Part shown: positions 32,360 through 43,997 of the stretch, in pieces
How positions within the stretch are numbered: the stretch's first letter is position 1
Layout: each line of letters begins with the position of its first letter
Origin: Stomoxys calcitrans
Taxonomy: Eukaryota; Arthropoda; Insecta; Diptera; Muscidae
Direction of reading: 5' to 3'
DNA length: 64,000 bases
Assembly: GCF_963082655.1 (NCBI RefSeq)
Contig: NC_081553.1
Location: 36,901,509 to 36,965,508, forward strand
Translations under genes and position numbers: made by a program
Notes under the pieces: generated by a model
Seen by the model: only the letters and a program-made list of their open reading frames with translations
Told to the model about the DNA's origin: nothing
Databases searched by the model: none

Positions 32360-32491
32360 TCAGATTTTTATGTTCCAATCCGCATCAATTTGGTCTTTGT
32401 CCTCAATCCAGTTTTGAGCAGCATTTTCATTCAATTGTTCCAGTTTCACCTTAATGTGATTCGACAATATATCATCCGATGCATTTATCAT
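32360..32491 (-). CDS. Short coding-like fragment of unknown origin (about 43 residues)
   Basis: The minus strand has an open frame with an ATG at about 32491 and a TGA at 32362-32360. It begins MINASDDILSNHIKVKLEQL, continues NENAAQNWIEDKDQIDADW and ends NIKI. The composition is strongly charged, amphipathic and free of low complexity, unlike the surrounding noise. It is joined directly to the family B LINE just after CPAFG and replaces that LINE's normal end. I do not recognise the protein. It may be a piece of another transposon, an exon end or chance. Confidence 0.3.
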   Translation of the reverse strand: MINASDDILSNHIKVKLEQLNENAAQNWIEDKDQIDADWNIKI

Positions 32492-35300
32492 CCGAAAGCC
32501 GGGCAATGACATAGAAAATGCTCTAACGTCTCATCGTCCCCGCATGCCCTACACATGCTATCACTTGTCGCACCGATTTTATATAAGTGAGCTCGTAGTG
32601 CTATGTGTTCCGTTATGATACCAAAACCTATACTGACTTCCTTCTTACGTCCTTTCAGTAATAGCAGCGTCCTTTCACGATCTGGATCACCTCATAGGAT
32701 TTTCACCGTCCTATCGACTGTTTTGCTTTTCCACAGGGTTGCTTGCGCATTCGTCGCCCACGTCCTTCGGCTTCGGGTTAACCAAGTTTATTGACGGCAG
32801 TCCTCTGGCCTTTACTGTCAAATCGTCTGCCCTTTCATTCCTCATTACACCGTTATGGCCCGGCACCCAAATGGTGAGGATTTTGTCATACTCTGAGAAG
32901 GCATTAATCTCCCTCTTACACCGCAAGAGTGACAGTGGCCTCACCGTCCTGGTTGTTATTGCCTTTATGGCTAATTTACTATGCGTAAAGAGGTTTACAC
33001 TCGACGTCCTCGCGTTAGCATAACACCGCCTCACGCATTCCGTGATCGTTCGGATCTCCACCTGCAGGACCGTATTATGCTCAGGCAGTCTTAAACAGAT
33101 CTCAGTTCCAGGGTTCTCAATGTAGACCCCCAGGCCCACTCTGTTCTCTAGCTTTGATCCATCCGTGTAACATGATCTTCCAGATGGCAATACTAGGGTT
33201 CCGTTAGTCCAAGACTGTGCCGCTGGCAACAGTGCCTCGCACTCGACCTCAAGTGTTGTCTCAGGTATCCGTTGCTTCGATTATACCGCTATTGTATGAG
33301 TTGCGGATATCTAGAATCGTCTCCAGTGCTCTAGTGGGTGTGGTCCTCATCGCTCCACTTAAGTCATGACAACATGTTCTCTGAACCTGTTGTATGGTTC
33401 AGCAGTCCACCAAATTACTGAGGTGTCAGTAAGTATTGGTCTAATCTTGGACTTCCTCTGATTCAGGCCCCATTTCGAGTCTACGGACCGTCTACATAGA
33501 GCCCAACATCTGTGAGCCTTCTCGGAACGGTTCTTAATGTGACACTTCCAATTAAGTTTCCTATCCAAGATCACTCCAAAATATTTGATCATGTCAGATA
33601 TCGAAATCGTTATGTTGAGGAAATGTTGTGCGTCAAATTGGCCCACCCTCGTCTTCCTGGTGAACAGGCATATTTCAGTCTTCTCTGGGTTAACATTGAG
33701 ACCCCTAGGGTTAAGCCCAGTCATATGCCATATGCAAGACCTTTTCGGGCCTTCTGCATAACTGGTTCGGATCCACAGCATAGCAGACGGGTTCAAATCC
33801 CTCCTCAGTCAGCATCCGTAATAGGTTATTTATGGTGGTTTCCCAAAAGAGTGGCGGTAAAATGTCCCCCCGTGGCATCTCCCTTATATTTATGTCGTGG
33901 GATTCACCTATTCCTTAGCAGTCTCTAAGTAGCCGGTCCCACCTGGTACTAGTCTAAGGATTGGATCAATGCGTCGCTCCGCGCTCATTGTTAAAAACAC
34001 CCTTTATGTCAATGCATACCTCCAATGTGTACTTCTTGGCATCGAAGGATTCTTCTGTTTTATGCATGCAGGCAGTCTCCACCGACCTTCCCTTGACATA
34101 GGCATGCTGTTTGTATTTGAACAGTTCGCTGGATGTCCTACTCTTTATCATGGTATCCACAATACGTGCCATGATTTTGAGTAGAAATGATGTAAGGCTT
34201 ATAGGTCTGTAAGCATTTGGTGTCGCATTACTTTTCTTGTCGGGTTTGGGTATAAATACCACCCTTGCTTCCTGCCAGGCTTTTGGAGTATATGCAAGTC
34301 CTAGGCACGCTGTGAAAATAGTGGCCCGATGAGGCGCCAGATAGTCGGCCTCCTTTTGTAGTAAGGCCGTTAATATTCCATCAGGTACGGATGACTTAAA
34401 TGGTTGAAGCTCTTCAATGCTTCCTTTACCATAAATTCTGTAATGATAAACCTTCCATCAAGATTCCGGTGCCTCCGTGATTCCCGTCGTATCCCGTGGA
34501 AAATGTGTTTTTATCAAAAGCCTCAACATGCCCTCCGTTGTCTCTACTCTCACCCCATGTTGCCTACTAACGTTTCGGTATGGACATGGGCTTTTACGCT
34601 ATCGACTTCTTCGCAAAAAGCTTCCAGAAGGCACATTTTGCCGCTCCGGTAATCTTATTGTTTTCCTTGAACCATGTGTAATACACACCATAATATACTT
34701 CCGCTTTTTGACGACGTACTCTGTTGTAAAGTCTGCGTACCTCTTTTCCAATGTTGCGAATCTCCCCGGTCTTCCAGGGTTTTCTTGGGCTGGTTTCCTT
34801 TCTCGAAGAGGACAACTATCTTCGAAAGACTCTACTAGTGCAGTCGTATTTTGTTGATATTGTCGTCAATGTCTTCTATGCTTGGGCAATCTATATTATC
34901 TTGCCCAAGTCTTCTTCTGAGTAGTCTTCCGAATTTTGGCTAGTTGGTTTTCAATTTATTACGGATGCTTATCAGATTCGGCGCTGGTCGTACTATTCTA
35001 AACCTAATGTAGCGATGTTCAGAGAAGGAGTGCTCCATGGAGACCATCCAATTCTGAACCACATCGATTAGATTTTCCGTACATACAACAAAGGTAGCGG
35101 TGTTACCAATGTTAAGTGTTATTATGTCGTTAGTATTCCAGAATTCCGCCAGGACTTGGCCCCGCTTATTAGTGTTGGTACTACCCCACGAAATGTGGTG
35201 AGAGTTCGCATCGCACCCTATTAGTACCTCACTTCCTGTCTGTTTTTCTTTCCTCAACAATCATTGCAGCTCCGACGTAGATGGCGGTGTCAGAGAGTCC
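32492..35300 (-). pseudogene. LOA/I-like LINE family B, longest copy (EN, RT, RNase H)
   Basis: Minus-strand domains in order. Endonuclease end at 35260-34940: VLIGCDANSHHISWGSTNTN, then MEHSFSEHRYIRFRI (the S-D-H motif reads S-E-H). Linker near 34815. RT fingers at 34262-33966: VFIPKPDKKSNATPNAYRPI, then KQHAYVKGRSVET. Motif B at about 33850 reads PRGDILPPLFW in place of PQGG-type. Motif C reads CYAVDP near 33771-33782, so the catalytic YADD is YAVD. The thumb at 33796-33359 has LNVNPEKTEICLFTRKT and FGVILDRKLNWK. RNase H at 33229-32711 has SCYTDGSKLENRVGLGVY and WVPGHNGVMRNERADDL. It ends at the CRAC...CHCPAF knuckle near 32500. Many frameshifts show a dead copy. No 3' tail is present. Confidence 0.82.
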
Positions 35301-35339
35301 AAAGGCAAAGTGGTGCCAGGTATCCCTGACATTTCTGGG

Positions 35340-36405
35340 GAAAATACAATACAATTTAAAATTTTTATGACAAATAACGTAGGTCCTCCGCCGAGTACCA
35401 GTGTTAGCGTAGAATAATTGGTCGTTGATATGGTTCAGTCCATAAACTCGTCCATGGCACCTGAATTATGCCAATATGAATCTTGTCCTCGCTGATTTTC
35501 TCCATTAGAGCATGAGTGGCTGTCTCTCTCCGGTGGAGTTTTATCTGGATGACCTCAATCATTCGTCCTCCGTTAGAAGGGCTTCTTGGGAGTGGGTAAT
35601 GGACTCATCGTCATCGGCACCCTGTTCTTTGGGCTGCATTGAGTTTCCCATCACTGCACTGCCTGACGTTGAACACCACAGGCTCTTTGCCTTTCCTAGT
35701 CATCCGAATCTTGATAAAGTCGGTAATGGTTCCATCATCGGGAACTTCCTGATTAGTGTCACGATTCTTGCAGGGATGCCCTTATTCAACAGTGTGCTCC
35801 ACATTGAACTTCGCGAAATTGTGTCAAAAGCACGCTTGAAGTCTAAGAATAAAAGATATAGGTGTATATTAAGTTCTGCAGACTGTTCAATTATTATGCG
35901 CAGGGAGTTAATGTGATCGGCACAAGAAGGTTATGGCCGAAAACCTAGCTGTTCCTTCCTCAAAATGCTAACAAATGCAGGCGAAATACGCCTTGCCATC
36001 ACTTTATTTATTGCGTTTAGCAATGTAATCCGCCACCAGTGTTTACACTGGGTGAGGTCCCCCTTCTTTGGGATTGTGATCATGATCCCCTTCTTCCATT
36101 CCAACGTTTATATCCCAGGCCTTCCTGATTATTGCAGTGATCGCTTGAGCTATAGGGTGTGCCCCATACCGTAACAGTTGAGCAGGTAGATTTGTCAGGG
36201 CAAGCTGATTTGCCGTTTTTGAGTGAGACCAGAATGGTCTCAATTTCCTCGCAGGTGAGTGTGGGTGTAGATATATGCCCGCGTGGGTTTCGGCGCACAG
36301 GGGTATTTGGAGGATCAAAGCTTACGTCCTCGGTTGCTGGTGGTTTGGAGCTGAAAAAGCCGCACCATAGCTCTAATTGGTATTCGGGTGTTTTTAATTC
36401 CTATC
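35340..36405 (-). pseudogene. Non-LTR reverse transcriptase fragment, RTE-like
   Basis: The minus strand at about 36298-36043 reads TCEEIETILVSLKNGKSACP and then LPAQLLRYGAHPIAQAI, with a shift into a KKGDLTQC-type stretch: an RT finger region. Near 35920-35740 it reads CADHINSLRIIIEQSAELNI and LYLLFLDFKRAFDTI (motif A, with F-x-x-AFD). These wordings resemble RTE/CR1-like elements, not families A or B, Jockey or R1. Nothing after motif A could be read confidently, and frames shift several times. The clade call is tentative. Confidence 0.6.
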
Positions 36406-36411
36406 CGTCCT

Positions 36412-36865
36412 CATGTTGTTGTTGTTGTTGTAGCCATATTTTCATCAGGAGGTGGTGATCCCCGTCAAGTAGTTTAATAAGCTCGTCCCGGTCCAAAGGA
36501 CCGATCCTCGAGAGAACGGGCTGGCCATTGGTTATTTAAAGGCGTCAATAACTCGTCTTTTCAAACCGAGCATCATAGGCACTCAGTATTTATGCAAGAA
36601 CCGGTGCCACCTGACCTCTCACTGAGACTCTGCGCTCGATACCGCTGATTGTCCGCGGCTGCAATAGCAGCTACTCCGTATGGAGAATTCCACTATCTGC
36701 AGCCTATGGATGCTCCCGGTAGCTCGCAGTTAAGCTTCTTGCGACAGCAATGAACACTACACAGATCGGACCTCTATGTTCCAGCCTGTGTGGTGCTCTA
36801 TGTTCCAGACTGTGGGGGGCTCACAGCTATTCCTTGCCGGGATCCGTCCTTATATTGTTGCCGCT
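36412..36865 (-). repeat. LINE 3' UTR module with CAACAA tail, copy 1
   Basis: In minus sense it runs TCCGATCTGTGTAGTGTTCA, TCTCCATACGGAGTAGCTGC, AATACTGAGTGCCTATGATG, TATTGACGCCTTTAAATAAC and AAATATGGCTACAACAACAA. The last part is a CAA-repeat tail, as on many Jockey-superfamily elements. The same order occurs at 59850-60240. It abuts the RTE-like piece but need not belong to it. Near 36775-36805 a short block (CTATGTTCCAG) is duplicated. Confidence 0.7.
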
Positions 36866-38704
36866 CATTTGTTTTATTGACTCGTAAACACCACGCATGT
36901 TTCCAATATTAGCTGCATTTTCGGGTTGCTCTGCCAGTACACATGTGCCCTTCAACTAATTTCATATGTGTAAATTTTTAGTAAAATCCATGGTGGAGCG
37001 TTCCCAAGACTCGGCCCGAGATAATGTGCGATCGATTTGGTAAAATTACTCGACTGATCGGATTGGATATCACCAGTTTACGTTCAAAACTCAGATAACC
37101 GTTTGATAAGGCCCACCCCTTAACATAAATTCCATAAGGATTTTCCCACCATTATTTTTCCCGAAAAAAAGCGTAAATGTTTTTCGAGATTAAAGCAATC
37201 AACATTTTTTGGGATTCCTAATCATTGTTTCACAATGAAACGACCCCCAAATTGAGTTCAGCCTTTTTGAATGAAAGGAAAACAAACAGCAATCATTGTT
37301 ATCATTGCCAGAAATAAACACACGGGGGAACACTTAATGGTCAAATTCAAAATTGGCCATGAGCCCAGAAGAACAAAGAAGGACACTCACTCATTCACAA
37401 AAGAGGCCCAATCTCAGAGAAGAATTCTTCAGATATTTTAGCACACTTGTACTGTAGCAAAAAAAAAAAAAAAAAACATTTTCCCTTGCAAAGCAAGCCA
37501 GGTCATTCAATTGTTGCCGTTGTCCTGCATTCAAGACGCTGTTATTTTCTTTTTTCATTTTTTTTTTTTTTTTTTTTTGGTTTTGGCTGACCCAAGAGGA
37601 AGTTGCAAATTACATTTAATTTTATCAGCGAATAAAATGAAATCAAGCGCAAATTTTAAATTTCGAGGTCATACCTTCTACGTTTCAAAAGATATTAGCG
37701 TTGATGATGGTGATGCCTTGCCTAAAATGATCTGAACTGGCTTGCAGTACTTGTAGCTGTCGTTCTACAAAAGTGTGGGTTTAAATGAAGGACTCAAATT
37801 GTTACCACAAGTTTGTGTCAGCTATCAGCTAGTCATGGCAAAAAAAAAAAAAAAATAAAAAAAAATTGTGCGCACGCGCATTGCTCCCTAAGAAGTATTT
37901 GAGCGCCAAATGGTGATAGAGTTCTTGTGATTGGTGGTGGCCGGCCACAGTGATTGTTGGCGGAGGTGAATCTTTGAGTTTTTTTTTCATGGGATGTTTA
38001 GTAGGTTGTTTTGGTTTCTTTTTTTTTCTGGCTGGACATCAGCAAAACTTAAATGCTCCACAAATTTTGTTGTTAACTTTAATTCGATCATTACCCTTTG
38101 AATTCGAAGATAGTTTTTTTTTTTTTTTTGGTTTCTACTAATTGAGTTCAGGTGTAGATTTGTGAGGATTTACATGCGCAAGGAATGTAAACAACTTAAA
38201 TTTATAAATTAAAATTACTATTAATAAGAATATAACTTACCCCTTCTCGACGAGTGAGGGTGAGAAATTTTGTGTAAATGTCTTTTGCATTTTATGGTTA
38301 GTTAGTAAGCACTAAGTCCTAGTGCAGAGTGAGATGTTTTTATATCCTTCATTACAGGATGGCAAAGGTACTTCTGTTGTGGTGACTTATGGGGGTGGGA
38401 AGTTGTCTCCTGACATTTGGTCCTAATTGTTATACCAGATTCGCATTCTACTCGTACTACGAAATATCATTCATTTTACTTCCATATTGCACTTCGTTGA
38501 AATTTGGAACAAAGAGTTGCATTTGACTCCTCGATTTCCATATCGATGATAGAATATGCCATAAAGACCCTTCTTCGTTAGCCCAAAAAAAGACGCAGAT
38601 TTTACTTGACTTTGATTTTAACATTTAGTTGTTCTTATTAGCTCCATTTTCCTACAGACACCCTTCCTTCTAAAGTTACAATATCACGCACATGTCTTGA
38701 TGTG
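36866..38704. other. Unassigned DNA
   Basis: No repeat or gene recognised in 1.8 kb, the longest stretch in the window's middle without a known element. It has A-runs at about 37461-37476 and 37839-37853 and T-runs at 37559-37578 and 38115-38129. The frames at 37511-37735 and 37950-38141 are T-run readings. It could be host intergenic or intronic DNA. Confidence 0.45.
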
Positions 38705-40960
38705 ACTGTTGTTGTTGTAGCAGTTTGTGGTATTATATCTTTCGTCTGCTTGATTCTGTTGAGTGTCCAGATCTAGGAACTCTGCAAATAAGATGGGGTG
38801 CGTCCAGAGGCATCTAGTTCTGAGTCGAGTGGGTCTGGATGGGCAGTTTAACAGGTAACGTATGTCGTATGGTCCCTGGTTGTAATCGGGACATACATCT
38901 TACACATCTGCATCAATCCTTGCACTGTAGGAATTTAAGTGGCGTAAGTCGTATGGTCCCTGGTTGTAATCGGGACATACATCTTACACATCTGTATCAA
39001 TCCTTGCTCTGTAGGAATTTAAGTGGCTGCTTCTGCTGGAACGTTATTGAGCCAGAACTACTTTGGTTCGCCAGGGTGGTCAATTTATTCAGGTGCAACG
39101 GGAGGCGATCGTTCTCCAAGGACTACATTCACCCGGTTACTATTTACCGCACCTGCTACCGTGTCTGTATGAATGTTATCTAGTTGCGCTGAACCTCACG
39201 CTCTAGATGAAGTACGAGTAGAGCTACCTTAAGATGATGATTTGAATGATCTCTGCGATAACAGCCCAAAGGTATTGCTTAGACAGCATGTAGTTATGTC
39301 TTCGCACTGGTAGGAACTTTGTCTCCATATGGAGGTGGTCACCATGAGAACTGAGGAGATAGCCCGTCGCAGTTCGGCGGGCGGTATTCTGACAAATCTG
39401 AATATTAATTCACTGCGTATTACAAAGCCAGTGTGGTCTAGACTGGCGCTGCATAACTTACCACAGACCGGCCAATTACTTTGTACGTGGTCAACAAGTT
39501 TTCTTTGTCAGCACCCCAAGTGCTGCCAGCAAGTGACTTGAGGACCTTGTTTCTACTTTTGACTTCATGGCAAATAGCTGCGGCATATGGGGAGAATGTC
39601 TAAGAGCTGTCAAATTTGACGCCTAGTATTTTCGAACACTTGATGGTCGAAATCATTTCTCCATCACACACTATCACAGTCAGCTCGGTATTCACCTCGC
39701 GAGTATTTGTAGTGGCTGATGATTTGGTGGCAGATATCTTCAGATTTCTTGGAGCGAAATATAAGGAAATTTCGTTGAGGTAGATGTTCTCTATCGGAGA
39801 TGTCATCAATAGGACGGGGACCTGATGCTTTTATTTTTTTGCCGCTTAGGGGTGGAATGGAGGATATGTAAAGGTTAAACAGAGCCGGAGATATCACTCC
39901 GCCTTGGGGAACTCCCCGTTTGATTCTACGGTACTTAGACTTCTTATTCCTAAATTCAACAAATGACTGGCGACAACACAGATAAGTCGCCACCCAGCGT
40001 TTCAGGCCTGGTTGGAGGGACGTGTTAGAGATGTGCTCAAATAGTTGGCATGGCTGATCGTGTCGAATGCCTACGATAGGTCCAGTGCCACGAATACCGT
40101 CCTATCACATGGCCAAGCGGTGATGGCATGCAAAGCAGTTGTTGTGCTATGCAGTCTCCGAAATCCACGTTGATGTTCGGCGAAAGCAAATTTGGCCGCA
40201 CTTGAGGTATTCGAGCGGCTGGTATAAAACAAGCGGCAGTTACGTTAATGATGTCCAGCACATCCGAGGGGGGTGTCGGTTCACTGAAGCGGCGATTGGT
40301 GTACTCTCTGAGGCCGGACCAATCGGCCTTCTTCTGATTGATATACGCCTGGCGCTCATAGGTTATGAAGTCGGGTGGTCGCTCGATGCTGAGAATTATG
40401 GGGAGGTGGTCTGACCCCAAAGAGATGACTGTTTGCCAGGATACGTCACTCAGGAGATAAGGGGATGCAATGGAAATGTCTGGCGAGCTGTACGTTGTTT
40501 AGCTCTATCTCTATCTCCCGACTACTATCCCCATGAACTCCATGTTGGGGTTACTAGCGCCAGGCGCAGGAGAGATGGGTCTATACTACACGGAATAGTG
40601 TATCACGAAGGCCAATCCCCCAGCTTTGTCTCCTGGATCGCTGCAACCAATATGTTCTTCCAACTCATAAAATCCACGATTCAATTGCAAACATTATACA
40701 CTTCTCGGCACTGGCCTGGCAATATTGGTGTTGGGATGATGCTGTTACGTATATTACAGCACGGGAGAGGTCGAGGGGGTCACACATACGGCGACGACGA
40801 CGCTTGTGACCCACTGCTGTCTACGTTCGCACAGGACCTTGCAGCATATTCAGTATGGCCATACTCCCGTAGTGATGTAAGCCAGAGTAAGATCGGAAAT
40901 GTACCTACCCACTCCATGCACCAGTTACAGGTGCAGGATGTGGTCACGAATTAAAGTCTA
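38705..40960 (-). pseudogene. Jockey-like LINE, ORF2 relic (EN, RT, C-terminus)
   Basis: The minus strand carries an endonuclease remnant (ELEEHIGCSDPGDKAGGLAF region near 40650, badly shifted). At 40420 there is MGSDHLPIILSIERPPDFIT, the conserved S-D-H end of an APE-type endonuclease. RT parts follow at 39993-39664: QSFVEFRNKKSKYRRIKRGV, then PQGGVISPALFNLYISSIPP (motif B). The YADD segment is damaged (SGKKIKASGPRPIDDI). KILGVKFDS follows near 39605. The end reads CPDYNQGP-type text near 38870-38980 and finishes with a CAACAACAACAG tail at about 38705. No RNase H is seen. The RT between about 40080 and the EN is shortened by deletion. Confidence 0.78.
38864..39031. repeat. 84-bp tandem duplication in the Jockey-like C-terminus
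   Basis: GTCGTATGGTCCCTGGTTGT starts at 38864 and again at 38948, period 84 bp. The units are nearly identical, differing mainly at TTGCACTG versus TTGCTCTG and CATCTGCATC versus CATCTGTATC. 84 is a multiple of three, so the unit could be read in frame. It spans the Cys-containing CPDCNQGP-type motif. Confidence 0.9.
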
Positions 40961-41330
40961 GTTAAGGAGATGCAGCCATTTCAAGTTTTCCAAATGAAAT
41001 TTCGATTTTTAATGAATGATCCATAAAATTTTGAATTTTTAGATGGAGTCACGAATTAAAGCCCATTTTGCTCTAGGACGCGTAGTTTAGGAGATACAGC
41101 CATTTTAAGTTTTCCAAGTGAAATTTGGATTTTTAATTTTTGGATGGAGTCACGAATTAAGGCCTATTTCCCTCTAGGACGCATAGTTAAGGAGATACAG
41201 ATATTTTAAGGCTTCCAAGTGAAATTTCGAGTTTTAGAAAATACAGCCATTTTAAGTTTTCCAAGTAAAATTTTGATTGTTAATGGATTTTCGATGAAAT
41301 TCTGAATTTTTGGATGGTTTTTCCTTGTTG
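40943..41330. repeat. Tandem repeat of about 100 bp, three to four units
   Basis: GTCACGAATTAA recurs at 40943, 41048 and 41149 (spacing 105 and 101 bp). Units share TTAAGGAGATACAGCCATTT, AAGTTTTCCAAGTGAAATT and CTCTAGGACGC. The array overlaps the 5' edge of the Jockey-like relic. Confidence 0.85.
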
Positions 41331-41640
41331 ATGTAGTTCGTTGGATCACATCGGCAGATTTGCATATAGCTCCCATATAAAGTGGTCCTTCGACTTGACA
41401 TCTTGAGCCTCCGGAAATCGTAATTGTTTTCCGATTGAGCTGAAACTTTGCGCATAGTGTTCTTTTAAGACTTCAAACACTCTAGCCAGGTATGACCCAA
41501 ATCGGTCTATAGCATGATATAGCTCCCATATAAACCGATCTCTCGATTTGATGTCTTGAGTCCCTGGAAGTCGCAATTTATTGACTGATTTGGCTGAAAT
41601 TTTTCTACGTTTATAAACTTATGACCTTCATCTAAGCTCA
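41331..41640 (+). mobile_element. DINE-1-like core fragment without ends
   Basis: Two core units: ATAGCTCCCATATAAAGTGG, GACATCTTGAGCCTCC, CAAATCGGTCTATAGCATGA and ATATAAACCGATCTCTCG. No termini or microsatellite. Confidence 0.7.
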
Positions 41641-43799
41641 TTTAGTATAAATTTTTAAAAGAATTCGTAATGGTTTACTGAAATTCGGTATGGTCAAACT
41701 TGCAAGATTTCACTTGTAATTATTCAGCTGGGTTGCTGTTATGCTGATACTGAAGATACTAGTCCTCGTCGCCTACCAGCAGTTGGAAATATTGTTCTTG
41801 CCATATTATAAGCACTGCACTGCATATCTGGAGCACTATAAGTCTCTGCAGGGTGATGTGCCTGTACCAAAGTTAGAAGTTAAAAATTTTACTAGAATTT
41901 CTAGAGGTAATTCCTACTCCTAGACATACGTATTATTACTCCGTTCGTTCGTTGTTCGTTCTTGGTTTCAGAATCTTTCGACACTCTTGGTCCTACCATG
42001 GATTCCTTGGAGAGATTTTGAGACATTTTCCATTTACAAAATTGACTTTTTTTTTATAAAATTGGAGCTTTGAAGAAAATTTCTTCAATGTAAATACCTG
42101 CATCCTTAATATATATGAAAGATTAAATTCAAACATTCATCCAGCAACTTACATCTCCCGCAGTGAGAGTTTCGCTGAAGCGGAAGTAAACCGTCATAAA
42201 TGTCGAGCAAATCATTACAACGAGCCCACCTCTTGTGTTTGAAAGTGTTTTGAAAGAAAATCCAATTATACAACGACTATTCAAATTCAAAAAGGATCCA
42301 AAGTCAATCTGTTTAACATCTCTAGAAAAAACAACAGAAAAAAGTGAAAACTCATTTCATGCTTATTATTTAATGCTGATGAGGATCGTGGAAACAAAAA
42401 GTGAAAAACAGGAAGAAAAACAATATAGACAGTTGGTATATCACCAATAAAAACACCCCATTTAAGAATATATGAACAAATCAACCTTTACCTTTCTCCA
42501 GGGAAACTGCTGGCCAAGAGATCTTCAATATAGTGTAAGCAATCACTTGAGAAAATCTTCTTGGCCATGTTAGGTATCCTTGTAAGGCAAACAAAGGCCC
42601 AAAATTGATCGTAACATACATAAGCATCAACTTAAGGATGGGGAAGCCATGCTACTTCGCTTGAAGAACAATATCATAGAATAAAGTGAAGTGGATAGTC
42701 TGTTGCAATATGAGGCCAACTCCCGTAACAGGTGGCACGGAAGCCTTAAAAAATAATTTCTAAAGAAACAACAACGCCATAGCTGCAATATAAGAAAAAT
42801 GATTTAGGAAAAAGGCAACAATAATTTTTAATACGATTTTTTTCATAGTGTTGTGGCCAAAAAAATAAGGAATCCTTTTTCGAGGTTTTCGATTTGCCAG
42901 CAACAACAAAAAAATTGGTAAGATTTTTATTGGTTGAGATACTCACAAGAATTTTGAGTAAGCGTGATAGTTTCGATGGTTGTGCGCCTACAGAAGGATG
43001 TTGGGAACATCCTTCATCGTTGACTACTTCCGATTTGAAGATTCATGCCCAGCACAGCAGGAAATGTGTGAGAACATTTTGGCATTCGCACTTGAAATTC
43101 AAAAGCAAAGGGCAACTGCAGCAGCCTCTCAAAAGGAATCTGTTTAAATGTTGCCTTTAATTTTTGGTTTTTTTTTTTTTGATCTACCTAAAAACAAATT
43201 AAAGAAAAAACGGAAGGATGTGGCTTTTGGAGGAAATTAATCAAAAAGATATAGGAAACTATGTTTAATATCAAATTATAGAAACTTATGTTTGAGATGA
43301 TTATTTCAGAGAATTAAAGGATTAATTAAAAATGGAAGGGAGTTTAAATGGCTTTCATTACTTCCTTAGTCTTGTATTGGCTTCTTTTAAATTTGAGTTA
43401 TTTAATCTTTATCGTTCTCTAGGAAGTCTTGCCCAGAGATCATGACACTCGTTAACCAAAAACTATAACACGTGGTCATGTTTTTCGTTTTCTTTTCTAA
43501 CGTCAGCTGAGATTCTTACAACATTTGGATACAATTTAACCCTTTTAAATTGAGATCGCAGCAGCAGTTGTTTGAATGATACAGTGGGAAGAAAAAGCAA
43601 AAATTTTGTGTGAGGGTGGAGAAGAGGTATTTCATGACAAAAGTTTTAAGAAAAAAAATTTTGCAATAGTAAATTCTGGCAAGATATGGTGATAACTGAC
43701 GTCTTTGAAATATTCGAAAATCTCTCAATGGAAGAATAATATGCAATGAAGTAGGATTGTGTATGCAAACTTGGGAGATGGTGCAGTCAGAAGGCGAGT
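41641..43799. other. Unassigned DNA
   Basis: No supported gene in about 2.1 kb. Open frames at 41741-41923, 42235-42450 and 42894-43160 lack recognisable motifs, and I cannot exclude small exons. No transposon ends seen. Confidence 0.4.
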
Positions 43800-43935
43800 G
43801 CTAGAGAAACGCCTCAAGGAGCGTGCCTGTGGATTCTACGAATCATTATAGCCAACGAAGTTCTATTAGTTCTTAACAGGAATTGCGCAAAATTTCTCGC
43901 ATGGGCTGACGAGGATATTCTGCAGATCCAAGGAA
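43800..43935 (+). pseudogene. Small reverse transcriptase remnant (motifs B to C)
   Basis: Read from 43804: RETPQGACLWILRIIIANEV, LLVLNRNCAKFLAWADEDIL and QIQG. This aligns with R-G-T-P-Q-G-G, the A/N-N-x-x-L helix and the A-D-D-I-L catalytic turn of LINE RTs. The catalytic pair appears as ADED. It is too short to place in a clade. It is followed by AT-rich minisatellite DNA. Confidence 0.5.
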
Positions 43936-43997
43936 AGTTTTTTTTTTAAAGATCAGCGAGAACATGGAAAGATGCTTTTGAAGATTGTCTCGGTGGA

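Noticed and set aside
40433..40954. 173-codon plus-strand open frame
   Set aside because: It lies antisense to the endonuclease part of the Jockey-like relic, which carries the recognisable motifs.
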